Positions 7,662 through 12,940 of a stretch of DNA of 28,511 bases are shown piece after piece. Under the pieces are notes generated by a model that was not told the origin of the DNA, searched no databases, and saw only the letters and a program-made list of their open reading frames with translations. Origin of the DNA: a virus; IMG/VR virus record IMGVR_UViG_3300042887_000042, positions 1 through 28,511 of that record, one strand, 5' to 3'. How positions within the stretch are numbered: position 1 is the first letter of the stretch; every line of letters begins with the position of its first letter. The position numbers and the translations under genes are program-made.

Positions 7662-7991
7662 ATGCGTCCTATTACCGTAACGGTACCTGCCGGGGGTGGT
7701 AACTCCGCAGTGATTCCTTTGGATCACTACATCAGCCCATTTAATGTTGGTATAGCGGTTACTACAACAGACTCTACTAACCTGAGCTTTTTGGTTCAGC
7801 AGACGTATGCTAATGTCTTTGCTAGTGACTTTAATGCGGCTACAACTACATGGTTTACCACAACTATGTCTGCTAGTAACGCAAACGCCACGGGTAACAT
7901 TGCCTATCCAGTAACGGCAGTTCGTTTGAACATGTCTGCTGGCGACGGTGATGCCACTATGACGGTTATTCAAGCTGGTGTAGCGAGTTAA
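7662..7991 (+). CDS. Small probable structural protein
   Basis: This 109-residue protein has a strong GGGAGG site (7651-7656) and ATG 7662. It begins MRPITVTVPAGGGNSAVIPLDHYISPFNVGIAV and ends AVRLNMSAGDGDATMTVIQAGVAS. Alternating Thr/Val strands and a near absence of lysine point to an all-beta fold. The start IPLDHYISPFNVGIAV with the ending ATMTVIQAG suggests a single compact jelly-roll or Ig-like domain. It shares the low-charge composition of the preceding gene, and the two are probably made from one transcript. It may be a second shell or vertex decoration protein, though no homologue of known function is recognised. Confidence 0.6.
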   Translation: MRPITVTVPAGGGNSAVIPLDHYISPFNVGIAVTTTDSTNLSFLVQQTYANVFASDFNAATTTWFTTTMSASNANATGNIAYPVTAVRLNMSAGDGDATMTVIQAGVAS

Positions 7992-7993
7992 TC

Positions 7994-8314
7994 ATGGCTA
8001 AGTCTCCTGCGTGGCAACGAAAAGAAGGCAAAAACCCTGAGGGCGGCTTAAACGCCAAGGGCAGGGCTTCTTACAATGCATCTAATCCGGGTAAACCCGG
8101 ACTTAAGCGCCCACAACCAGAAGGCGGTTCTCGTCGCGATTCGTTCTGTGCCCGTATGAAAGGTATGAAGCGAAAGCTAACAAGCGCCAAGACCGCTAAC
8201 GACCCCAACAGCAGAATCAACAAATCTCTTCGCGCATGGAACTGTAAAGAAGGTGGTGCGGTTCGTGGTGGTGGGTGTGAGGTGCGTGGGAAGACGAGAG
8301 GGAAAATTGTTTGA
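7994..8314 (+). CDS. Small basic phage protein with C-terminal GKTRG tag (DUF6321-like)
   Basis: This 106-residue, strongly basic protein begins SPAWQRKEGKNPEGGLNAKGRASYNASNPGKPGLKRPQPEGG. I associate that sequence with the uncharacterised family DUF6321; the name is from memory. It then has RRDSFCARMKGMKRKLTSAKTANDPNSRINKSLRAWNC, another conserved block of that family. The last 14 residues, GGCEVRGKTRGKIV, match the ends of the genes finishing at 9062 and 9433. Arg/Lys richness suggests nucleic-acid binding, possibly DNA held in the head, but this is inference. There is no convincing ribosome binding site. The start lies three bases after the previous stop, so translation is probably coupled. 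Confidence 0.75.
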   Translation: MAKSPAWQRKEGKNPEGGLNAKGRASYNASNPGKPGLKRPQPEGGSRRDSFCARMKGMKRKLTSAKTANDPNSRINKSLRAWNCKEGGAVRGGGCEVRGKTRGKIV

Positions 8315-8559
8315 TGGAATTGAACGTCATCTGGAACGTAGTCTTGACTGCGATAGTCGCTGCGTTAGGCTTTGTGTTAAAAGAAAAGTTTAATGAAATC
8401 AATCGCTTGGGTATTCTGTTAAACAGAACCAGAGAGGAGGTTGCTCGTGACCACATTACACGTGCAGAAGTTAAAGCAGACTTGCAAGCAATTCGTGAGC
8501 ATTTTGACGACGGCTTTGCAAGACTTGAAGCAAAAATTGACAAACTGGCTGAACGTTAG
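8314..8559 (+). CDS. Small membrane-anchored coiled-coil protein
   Basis: I start at ATG 8314, which overlaps the preceding TGA stop as ATGA, rather than at the TTG one codon earlier. The 81-residue product has one hydrophobic segment at residues 5-23 (VIWNVVLTAIVAALGFVLK). A charged amphipathic helix follows, with REEVARDHITRAEVKADLQAIREHFDDGFARLEAKIDKL. That is the form of a type II membrane protein with a coiled-coil stalk. Such a protein could be a holin or spanin accessory, or a virion protein that reaches the host membrane. It is far from the lysis genes at 22003-23410, which makes an infection-stage role possible. The function is unknown. Confidence 0.65.
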   Translation: MELNVIWNVVLTAIVAALGFVLKEKFNEINRLGILLNRTREEVARDHITRAEVKADLQAIREHFDDGFARLEAKIDKLAER

Positions 8560-8571
8560 AAAGGGAACAAA

Positions 8572-8757
8572 ATGAAACATTCAGATATGGCAAAAGACAA
8601 ACCCATGATGAAAAAAGTCGCTGCTGAAGCCGTTAAAGGCCATGAGAAGCGCATGCACAAGATGGCTAAAGGCGGTGTAACTCGTGCCGATGGCTGCGTA
8701 ACTAAAGGCCATACTAAGGGCAAAATGATTTCAATGAAGGGCGGCGGTTACTGCTAA
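8572..8757 (+). CDS. Tiny Lys/Gly-rich protein with internal ADGC tag
   Basis: This 61-residue basic protein has AAAGGGA ahead of ATG 8572. Its first part, MKKVAAEAVKGHEKRMHKM, is a basic helix with histidines. It is followed by AKGGVTRADGCVTKGHTKGKM (tag at residues 38-53) and a short MKGGGYC end. The tag matches those of its neighbours except that His replaces Lys in GKTKG. Two cysteines (42 and 61) and three histidines are present, but they do not form a clear metal-binding pattern. Its stop overlaps the next start (TAATG). It belongs to the tagged small-protein island; no function is known. Confidence 0.7.
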   Translation: MKHSDMAKDKPMMKKVAAEAVKGHEKRMHKMAKGGVTRADGCVTKGHTKGKMISMKGGGYC

Positions 8758-9062
8758 TGGACGAATATACCGCTAACCCCCTTCAGACTGAGCGCGAAGC
8801 ACAACGTGTGTTGCGCAAAATGAATGCTGAAAAAGTCCAAGACGCAGAAGCTAAGCAAAAAGCCGCCGAAGCGCGTGACTTAGCTAGGCGGTTTGTTACT
8901 GAAGGGAAAAGTGTGTTTGGCGGTGGCAGTGCTGATTTAGAAAAAGGCATGATGGGCGGGCGTATGAAAAAGCCCACCTATAAAGCTGGCGGTACAGTTA
9001 GTGCTTCATCCCGTGCTGACGGTATAGCTCAACGGGGTAAAACGAGAGGAAGGATAGTGTAA
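8757..9062 (+). CDS. Small helical protein with C-terminal ADG/GKTRG tag
   Basis: This 101-residue protein starts at the TAATG overlap at 8757. The N-terminal half is an Ala/Glu/Lys/Arg-rich helix (EREAQRVLRKMNAEKVQDAEAKQKAAEARDLARRF) likely to form a coiled coil. A glycine-rich linker FGGGSADLEKGMMGGRMKKP follows. The end reads YKAGGTVSASSRADGIAQRGKTRGRIV, the same GG-x-V ... RADG ... GKTRG module as in the next gene. Its stop overlaps the following ATG. The helix-linker-tag layout suggests that the tag is a docking or targeting element attached to different bodies. No enzyme motif is visible. Confidence 0.72.
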   Translation: MDEYTANPLQTEREAQRVLRKMNAEKVQDAEAKQKAAEARDLARRFVTEGKSVFGGGSADLEKGMMGGRMKKPTYKAGGTVSASSRADGIAQRGKTRGRIV

Positions 9063-9433
9063 TGTTAGGGTTAGCCGCGCGTATGGCAGCAAAAATGGCT
9101 GCTAAAAAAATGGGCAAGCAAGCTGCAAAAGAGGCAGACGAAATCCCACGTTACACACAATCAAAAGGCTTTAAGGCTCTTGAGAAAGCACAAAAGAATA
9201 GCGGCCCAGAAGCCGCTATTAGAGACATGGAAAAAGGCGCTGCAGTATCATTAGGCTCAGCACTTTTAGGAGCCACTGGTAAATCATCGCTTGGAGAAAA
9301 AGAAGAGGCGTCTCCGCCTAAAGAAGAAGCAAGCGAAAAAGAATATCGCCGTGGTGGTACCGTTCGTTCTTCCGCTTCCAAACGTGCTGATGGTTGCGCT
9401 ATCAAAGGCAAAACGAAAGGCAGAATGATATGA
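9062..9433 (+). CDS. Small protein with amphipathic N terminus and C-terminal tag
   Basis: This 123-residue protein starts at the TAATG overlap. The first 22 or so residues (MLGLAARMAAKMAAKKMGKQAAK) form an Ala/Lys amphipathic helix resembling a membrane-active or nucleic-acid-binding peptide. The middle contains YTQSKGFKALEKAQKN and a hydrophobic GAAVSLGSALLGATG stretch, then an acidic EKEEASPPKEEASEKE linker. The last part, YRRGGTVRSSASKRADGCAIKGKTKGRMI, is the clearest copy of the island's tag. The stop overlaps the next start as ATGA. The layout could suit an internal head or ejected protein, which is inference. Confidence 0.7.
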   Translation: MLGLAARMAAKMAAKKMGKQAAKEADEIPRYTQSKGFKALEKAQKNSGPEAAIRDMEKGAAVSLGSALLGATGKSSLGEKEEASPPKEEASEKEYRRGGTVRSSASKRADGCAIKGKTKGRMI

Positions 9434-9720
9434 GAGCGTCTCGTGGAATGGGGGCAATAATGCCCAACAAAATGCCCGGTAAAAAGATCATTAAGCGTAA
9501 GGACAAACCGCAAGATGTGGAAATGTATGCCGAAGGTGGCAAAGTTAAATCCAAGGTTAATGAGGCTGGTAACTATACGAAGCCTAGTATGCGCAAGTCT
9601 TTATTTGAGAGTATTAAAAACTCGGCTGTGCAAGGCACTGCGGCGGGTCAGTGGTCTGCTCGCAAAGCGCAATTGCTAGCCAAGAAATACAAAGAGAAAG
9701 GTGGGGGTTATCGTGGCTGA
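9430..9720 (+). CDS. Small basic protein with GQWSARKAQLLAKKY motif
   Basis: I start at ATG 9430, which overlaps the preceding TGA stop, rather than at an in-frame ATG 36 bases upstream that lies well inside the preceding gene. The 96-residue product has KMPGKKIIKRKDKPQDVEMYAEGGKVKSKV, then GNYTKPSMRKSLFESIKNSAVQGTAAGQWSARKAQLLAKKYKEKGGGY. The second part resembles a short uncharacterised family found in bacteria and aquatic phages, which I remember under DUF5872 without certainty. In bacteria I recall this motif fused to the motif of the gene at 9917. The basic charge suggests DNA association, but no function is established. Confidence 0.72.
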   Translation: MRASRGMGAIMPNKMPGKKIIKRKDKPQDVEMYAEGGKVKSKVNEAGNYTKPSMRKSLFESIKNSAVQGTAAGQWSARKAQLLAKKYKEKGGGYRG

Positions 9721-9889
9721 AAAATGGATACAGAAAGCGATTAAGAAACCCGGCGCTCTGCGTGAGTCGATGGGCGTTAAAAAGGGAGAGAAGATCCCTG
9801 CCAAGAAGCTTGCTGCGGCGGCTAAAAAGCCCGGCAAGATGGGGCAACGTGCGAGGTTAGCTCAGACTCTGTCGAAGCTAAAAAAATAA
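9713..9889 (+). CDS. Tiny basic protein (WIQKAIKKPGALRESMG family)
   Basis: GTG 9713 is chosen over GTG 9701. Initiation at 9713 places the AAAGGTGGG stretch about nine bases upstream and gives the clean N terminus MAEKWIQKAIKKPGALRESMGVKKGEKIPAKKLAAAAKKPGKMGQRARLAQTL. The product has 58 residues with a very high lysine content. It overlaps the end of the previous gene by eight bases. I recognise the sequence as a recurrent unnamed small protein of phages, sometimes found as a C-terminal piece of larger proteins. It looks like two short helices joined by a Gly/Pro turn. The chemistry suggests nucleic-acid binding; the role is unknown. Confidence 0.68.
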   Translation: MAEKWIQKAIKKPGALRESMGVKKGEKIPAKKLAAAAKKPGKMGQRARLAQTLSKLKK

Positions 9890-9904
9890 TGTTTGCGTGG
9901 CTTT

Positions 9905-9909
9905 GGAGG
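9905..9909 (+). promoter_or_regulatory. Ribosome binding site fixing the GTG start at 9917
   Basis: GGAGG at 9905-9909 lies seven bases before GTG 9917. The competing ATG at 9889 in another frame has no comparable site. This decides which of two overlapping frames is read. Confidence 0.75.
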
Positions 9910-9916
9910 ATTTTAG

Positions 9917-10165
9917 GTGGCACTAGCAAAACCCCAGCGCAGTCTCAAGTCTTGGACCAAACAGGAATGGACAACCAAGTCAGGGAAAAAGTCGTCCGAA
10001 ACAGGCGAACGGTATCTGCCAAAAAGAGCAATACAGGCGCTAAGCCCAAGCGAATACGCAGCAACGACTCGGGCAAAACGAGCCGGAAAAGCCCAAGGAA
10101 AGCAGTTTGTCCCGCAGCCTCCAAAGGTAAAGCAAAAGGTAAAACCATACCGAAAGGTTAAATAA
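9917..10165 (+). CDS. Small basic protein with TGERYLPKRAI motif
   Basis: The 82-residue product starts at GTG 9917 with GGAGG seven bases upstream. It reads SLKSWTKQEWTTKSGKKSS, then TGERYLPKRAIQALSPSEYAATTRAKRAGKAQGKQFV, then a basic end QKVKPYRKVK. This is a recognisable small family in bacteria and phages (W-x2-W-x-TKSGK ... GERYLP). I recall it fused behind a GQWSARKAQLLA domain in bacteria, here encoded separately at 9430. The alternative frame from 9889 lacks a ribosome binding site and family motifs. The stop overlaps the adaptor start (TAATG). The function is unknown; nucleic-acid binding is plausible from the charge. Confidence 0.78.
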   Translation: MALAKPQRSLKSWTKQEWTTKSGKKSSETGERYLPKRAIQALSPSEYAATTRAKRAGKAQGKQFVPQPPKVKQKVKPYRKVK

Positions 10166-10917
10166 TGACTGTCGTTGCAAATGCTACCTTTAATCTAGAC
10201 CTCTCGGAAATAGTCGAAGAGGCTTTTGAGCGTTGTGGCTCAGAGCTACGCTCGGGCTACGATTTAAAGACAGCGAGACGCTCTCTTAACTTGCTGTTTG
10301 CTGATTGGGCAAACAGGGGCATTAACTTGTGGACGGTTGAGCAAGGACAGATTTCGTTGGTGCAAGGGCAGAATACCTATGATTTACCCGTAGATACAGT
10401 TGACTTATTGGAACATGTTATTAGGACTAACCCTGGTGTACAAAACAACCAAGCAGACCTAACGATAACCCGTATCTCAGTTTCCACCTACGCCACTATC
10501 CCAAACAAACTGCAACAGGCTCGCCCTATTCAGGTATGGGTAAATCGCCAGTCTGGGGCAGATTACGCAGGAGATTTAACTACCTCTCCGCCTGCTGGTA
10601 TTGATAAACCAAAGATTGTTGTTTGGCCTACCCCGGATCAAGGAACGCAACAAAACCCTTATTACACGTTTGTGTACTGGCGGTTGCGGAGAATCCATGA
10701 TGCCGGCAACGGCGTTAATACGATGGACGTCCCGTTTCGCTTTTTGCCTTGCATGATTGCTGGCTTGTCATATTACCTGTCGGTTAAGCTTCCTGAAGCC
10801 CAAGCTCGGATTGGGATGCTTAAAGCGCAGTACGACGAAGCTTGGCAGTTAGCTGCTGATGAAGATCGTGAAAAAGCCGCGGTTAGGTTTGTGCCTCGCC
10901 GCATGTTTATTACTTAA
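10165..10917 (+). CDS. Head-to-tail adaptor (P22 gp4 / T7 gp11-like)
   Basis: This 250-residue protein begins with a helical segment (LSEIVEEAFERCGSELRSGYDLKTARRSLNLLFADWANRGINLWTVEQG). It continues with a beta part that includes QGQNTYDLPVDTVDLLEHVI, then WVNRQSGADYAGDL and KPKIVVWPTPDQ. It ends with helices (FRFLPCMIAGLSYYLSVKLPEAQARIGMLKAQYDEAWQLAADEDREKA). This helix-strand-helix pattern with a YxLP turn is what I know from adaptor proteins that sit below the portal in short-tailed phages. It presumably extends the portal and joins the nozzle encoded at 23422. A second adaptor-like gene is found at 11838. The assignment to adaptors is good; the exact counterpart is less sure. Confidence 0.8.
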   Translation: MTVVANATFNLDLSEIVEEAFERCGSELRSGYDLKTARRSLNLLFADWANRGINLWTVEQGQISLVQGQNTYDLPVDTVDLLEHVIRTNPGVQNNQADLTITRISVSTYATIPNKLQQARPIQVWVNRQSGADYAGDLTTSPPAGIDKPKIVVWPTPDQGTQQNPYYTFVYWRLRRIHDAGNGVNTMDVPFRFLPCMIAGLSYYLSVKLPEAQARIGMLKAQYDEAWQLAADEDREKAAVRFVPRRMFIT

Positions 10918-10927
10918 GGAATAGCGT

Positions 10928-11350
10928 GTGCCAAACAGATTTGCTTCCGGTAAGTATGCGATTTCGCAGTGCGACCGCTGCAACTTTCGTTTTAAGTTAA
11001 AGGTGCTAAAGACACAGATAGTAAAGACCAAGCCATATCAGATACGTGTTTGTCCTACGTGCTGGGATCCAGATCACCCACAGTTGCAGTTAGGTATGTA
11101 CCCTGTGGAAGATCCGCAAGCGTTGCGTAACCCAAGACCAGATAATACGTACTATCAGGCTGGCTATACAGGATTGCAGTTAAACCAGAACGCGGGGTCA
11201 ACGCTTGATGGCTTTGGTGATCCGACGATGGGTAGTAGGGTATTTCAATGGGGGTGGAACCCTGTTGGGGGTGGGTCAAACTGGCCTCAAACGCCAAATG
11301 ACTTGGTTTCTGGTGTAGTTTTGGGTACAGTTACGGTAACGACAACTTAG
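10928..11350 (+). CDS. Small zinc-binding phage protein
   Basis: The 140-residue product starts at GTG 10928 with AAGGA at 10915-10919. The N-terminal 45 residues hold two CxxC pairs (C15/C18 and C42/C45) in QCDRCNFRFKLK ... IRVCPTCWDPDHPQLQLG, a zinc-ribbon arrangement. The rest is Gly/Pro/Asn-rich with PRPDNTYYQAGYTGLQLNQN, followed by a Trp/Gly-rich stretch and a Thr/Val tail. I know this N-terminal module from phages, located beside adaptor genes as here. It is probably a minor virion or tail-assembly protein; alternatively the ribbon binds nucleic acid during packaging. An antisense open frame across it is a shadow. Confidence 0.75.
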   Translation: MPNRFASGKYAISQCDRCNFRFKLKVLKTQIVKTKPYQIRVCPTCWDPDHPQLQLGMYPVEDPQALRNPRPDNTYYQAGYTGLQLNQNAGSTLDGFGDPTMGSRVFQWGWNPVGGGSNWPQTPNDLVSGVVLGTVTVTTT

Positions 11351-11359
11351 GAGAAAGAC

Positions 11360-11572
11360 ATGTTTAAAAAAGGCGCTGACGGTGTAACTAAACAGGGCAA
11401 AACCAAAGGTAAAAACCTTGGCGATACAGGCCCATCTGTAGGAATTCAGCAAGGCGGTAAAGGCAAAGGAGCCAAAACCGTTACTAACGAAAGCTTGAAG
11501 TCTATGGGGCGTAATATGGCTCGCGTAGCTAATCAAGGAATGATGCGCAAAAGCGCAGGAAGAGGACGTTAA
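11360..11572 (+). CDS. Tiny basic protein with N-terminal ADG/GKTKG tag
   Basis: This 70-residue protein has TAGGAG before ATG 11360. It begins MFKKGADGVTKQGKTKGKNLG, which is the island tag placed at the N terminus rather than the C terminus. A Gly/Lys-rich stretch (IQQGGKGKGAKTV) and a short helix SLKSMGRNMARVANQGMMRKSAGRGR follow. There are no cysteines or membrane segments. The position between the two adaptor genes extends the island beyond the 7994-9433 group. The very basic, low-complexity sequence suggests an intrinsically disordered, DNA- or scaffold-associated protein. The function is unknown. Confidence 0.68.
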   Translation: MFKKGADGVTKQGKTKGKNLGDTGPSVGIQQGGKGKGAKTVTNESLKSMGRNMARVANQGMMRKSAGRGR

Positions 11573-11574
11573 TC

Positions 11575-11838
11575 ATGGCTAAATATAGTATGAAACGGGA
11601 CGGTAAAGAAGTCGGTCCGGCTTCTGTTTACGCAGAACCCCACACAATGACGGGACAGAAAGTGACCGTAGCTGGAGCTATTAAAGATCAGTCCGGCGCT
11701 AAAGTCATGGACGAGCTTGACATTTCTCTTGGCAAATTAAGCAAAAACACCGGTAAAGGCGTAAAGACTGACGGCATTAAAATCCGTGGTACAGGCGCTG
11801 CTACTAAAGGCGTTATGGCTAGAGGGCCGATGGCATAA
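11575..11838 (+). CDS. Small hypothetical protein (MAKYSMKRDGKEVGPASVYAEPHTM)
   Basis: This 87-residue protein has GAGGA ahead of ATG 11575. It begins KYSMKRDGKEVGPASVYAEPHTMTGQKVTVAGAI and continues MDELDISLGKLSKNTGKGVKTDGIKIRGTGAATKGVMARGPMA. The final Lys/Gly-rich segment KTDGIKIRGTGAATKG is a distant look-alike of the island's ADGC-x3-GKTKG tag, but I do not count it as a true copy. No known domain is recognised, although the start of the sequence is one I have seen in other aquatic phages. It overlaps the next start (TAATG), so it is coupled to the second adaptor gene. Confidence 0.68.
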   Translation: MAKYSMKRDGKEVGPASVYAEPHTMTGQKVTVAGAIKDQSGAKVMDELDISLGKLSKNTGKGVKTDGIKIRGTGAATKGVMARGPMA

Positions 11839-12485
11839 TGAATTACACACAGTTAACGCAAGCGATTATTGACTATGCTGAGTCTGACGAACAGACTTTC
11901 GTAGACAACATCCCGCTTTTTGTCCAGCAATGTGAAGAGCGGGTATATAACGCCGTTCAGATCCCAGCCATTCGCAAGAATCAGGTTGGTAACTTCACTC
12001 AGGGCGACAAGTACCTTGCGTTACCGAATGACTATTTAGCCTCGTTTTCTATGGCGGTAATTTTGGCTGACGGGTCTCAGGAGTTTTTGATTGACAAAGA
12101 CGTCAACTTTATACGGCAAGCCTATCCCAGCCCAACAGACGAAGGCGTACCTCGTTACTACGCCCAGTTTGAGCCGTACACATACATTATTGGACCCACC
12201 CCAGACGACAACTACCAAGTAGAACTGCATTATTACTACTACCCACAGTCAATTGTGACTGCCAATACGTCATGGTTGGGCGATAATTTTGAGACTGTTT
12301 TACTCTATGGCTCGTTGCGTGAAGCCGTCATCTTCCAAAAGGGAGAGCAAGACATGGTTACGTATTACGAGCAGAAGTATCAAGAATCCTTAGCATTACT
12401 CAAAGACTTGGGTGATGGTAAAGATAGACGTAGCGCATACCGTGATGGACAATTACGATTACCCGTACCAGGGCCTGTTAGATAA
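11838..12485 (+). CDS. Second head-to-tail adaptor-like protein
   Basis: This 215-residue protein starts at the TAATG overlap. It begins MNYTQLTQAIIDYAESDEQTFVDNIPLFVQQCEERVYNAVQIPAIRK, followed by a GDKYLALPNDYLASFSMAVIL strand pair. Mixed beta segments with a notable run of tyrosines (HYYYYPQ) come next, then helices (NFETVLLYGSLREAVIFQKGEQDMVTYYEQKYQESLALLKDL). The helix, Y-x-LP turn and terminal helix order resembles the gene at 10165, so the two may be distant paralogues or sequential rings between portal and nozzle. The end RLPVPGPVR is extended and could insert into the neighbouring ring. The fold class is likely; the exact place in the tail is inferred. Confidence 0.72.
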   Translation: MNYTQLTQAIIDYAESDEQTFVDNIPLFVQQCEERVYNAVQIPAIRKNQVGNFTQGDKYLALPNDYLASFSMAVILADGSQEFLIDKDVNFIRQAYPSPTDEGVPRYYAQFEPYTYIIGPTPDDNYQVELHYYYYPQSIVTANTSWLGDNFETVLLYGSLREAVIFQKGEQDMVTYYEQKYQESLALLKDLGDGKDRRSAYRDGQLRLPVPGPVR

Positions 12486-12499
12486 TTTAGGAGCATTTT

Positions 12500-12931
12500 A
12501 TGGCAATCACCCAAGCAATGGCTACCAGCTTCAAGGTTGAACTCTTGAATGGTCAGCACAATTTTTCTTCAAACACATTTAAGTTGGCGCTGTATACCAG
12601 CTCTGCGACTTTGAATGAGAACACAACTGCATACACTACCAGCAACGAAGTGCCTTCAACTGGCAACTACTCGGCTGGCGGTAATACTTTGACTGTTAGC
12701 GTAACCCCAACGAACTCTGGAAACGTAGCTTATATCTCGTTTACTAACACTTCGTGGTTAAACGCAACAATCACTGCCAATGGCGCTTTGATTTATAACT
12801 CTAACTTGTCAAACGCAGCAGTTTGCGTACTGGCATTTGGTGGGGATAAAACATCGACCAATGGTACATTTGCAGTTAACTTCCCAACCGCAGACGCATC
12901 CAACGCTATCATCCGCTTGACCGCAAGTTAA
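12500..12931 (+). CDS. Probable virion protein of unknown role
   Basis: This 143-residue protein has TAGGAG ahead of ATG 12500. It begins TSFKVELLNGQHNFSSNTFKLALYTSSATLNENTTAYTTSNEVPSTGNYSAGGNTLT and ends GGDKTSTNGTFAVNFPTADASNAIIRLTAS. I recognise this as a common but unnamed family in tailed phages, usually found next to tail-fibre genes. The pattern of short Thr/Asn-rich strands with few charges suggests an all-beta structural protein. It directly precedes the first fibre gene by nine bases and shares the TAAGGAG spacing, so it may be a fibre-attachment or baseplate-like part. No catalytic residues are visible. Confidence 0.7.
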   Translation: MAITQAMATSFKVELLNGQHNFSSNTFKLALYTSSATLNENTTAYTTSNEVPSTGNYSAGGNTLTVSVTPTNSGNVAYISFTNTSWLNATITANGALIYNSNLSNAAVCVLAFGGDKTSTNGTFAVNFPTADASNAIIRLTAS

Positions 12932-12940
12932 GGAGCTTAA

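Noticed and set aside
7545-7973. Antisense open frame across two structural genes
   Set aside because: It spans a gene boundary, has no start signal and reads as scrambled low-similarity sequence.
9889-10161. Alternative frame with a KGKAKGKTIPKG end resembling the island tag
   Set aside because: It lacks a ribosome binding site, overlaps the well-supported GTG gene at 9917 that carries family motifs, and its Lys/Gly end follows from the shared codons of a basic region.
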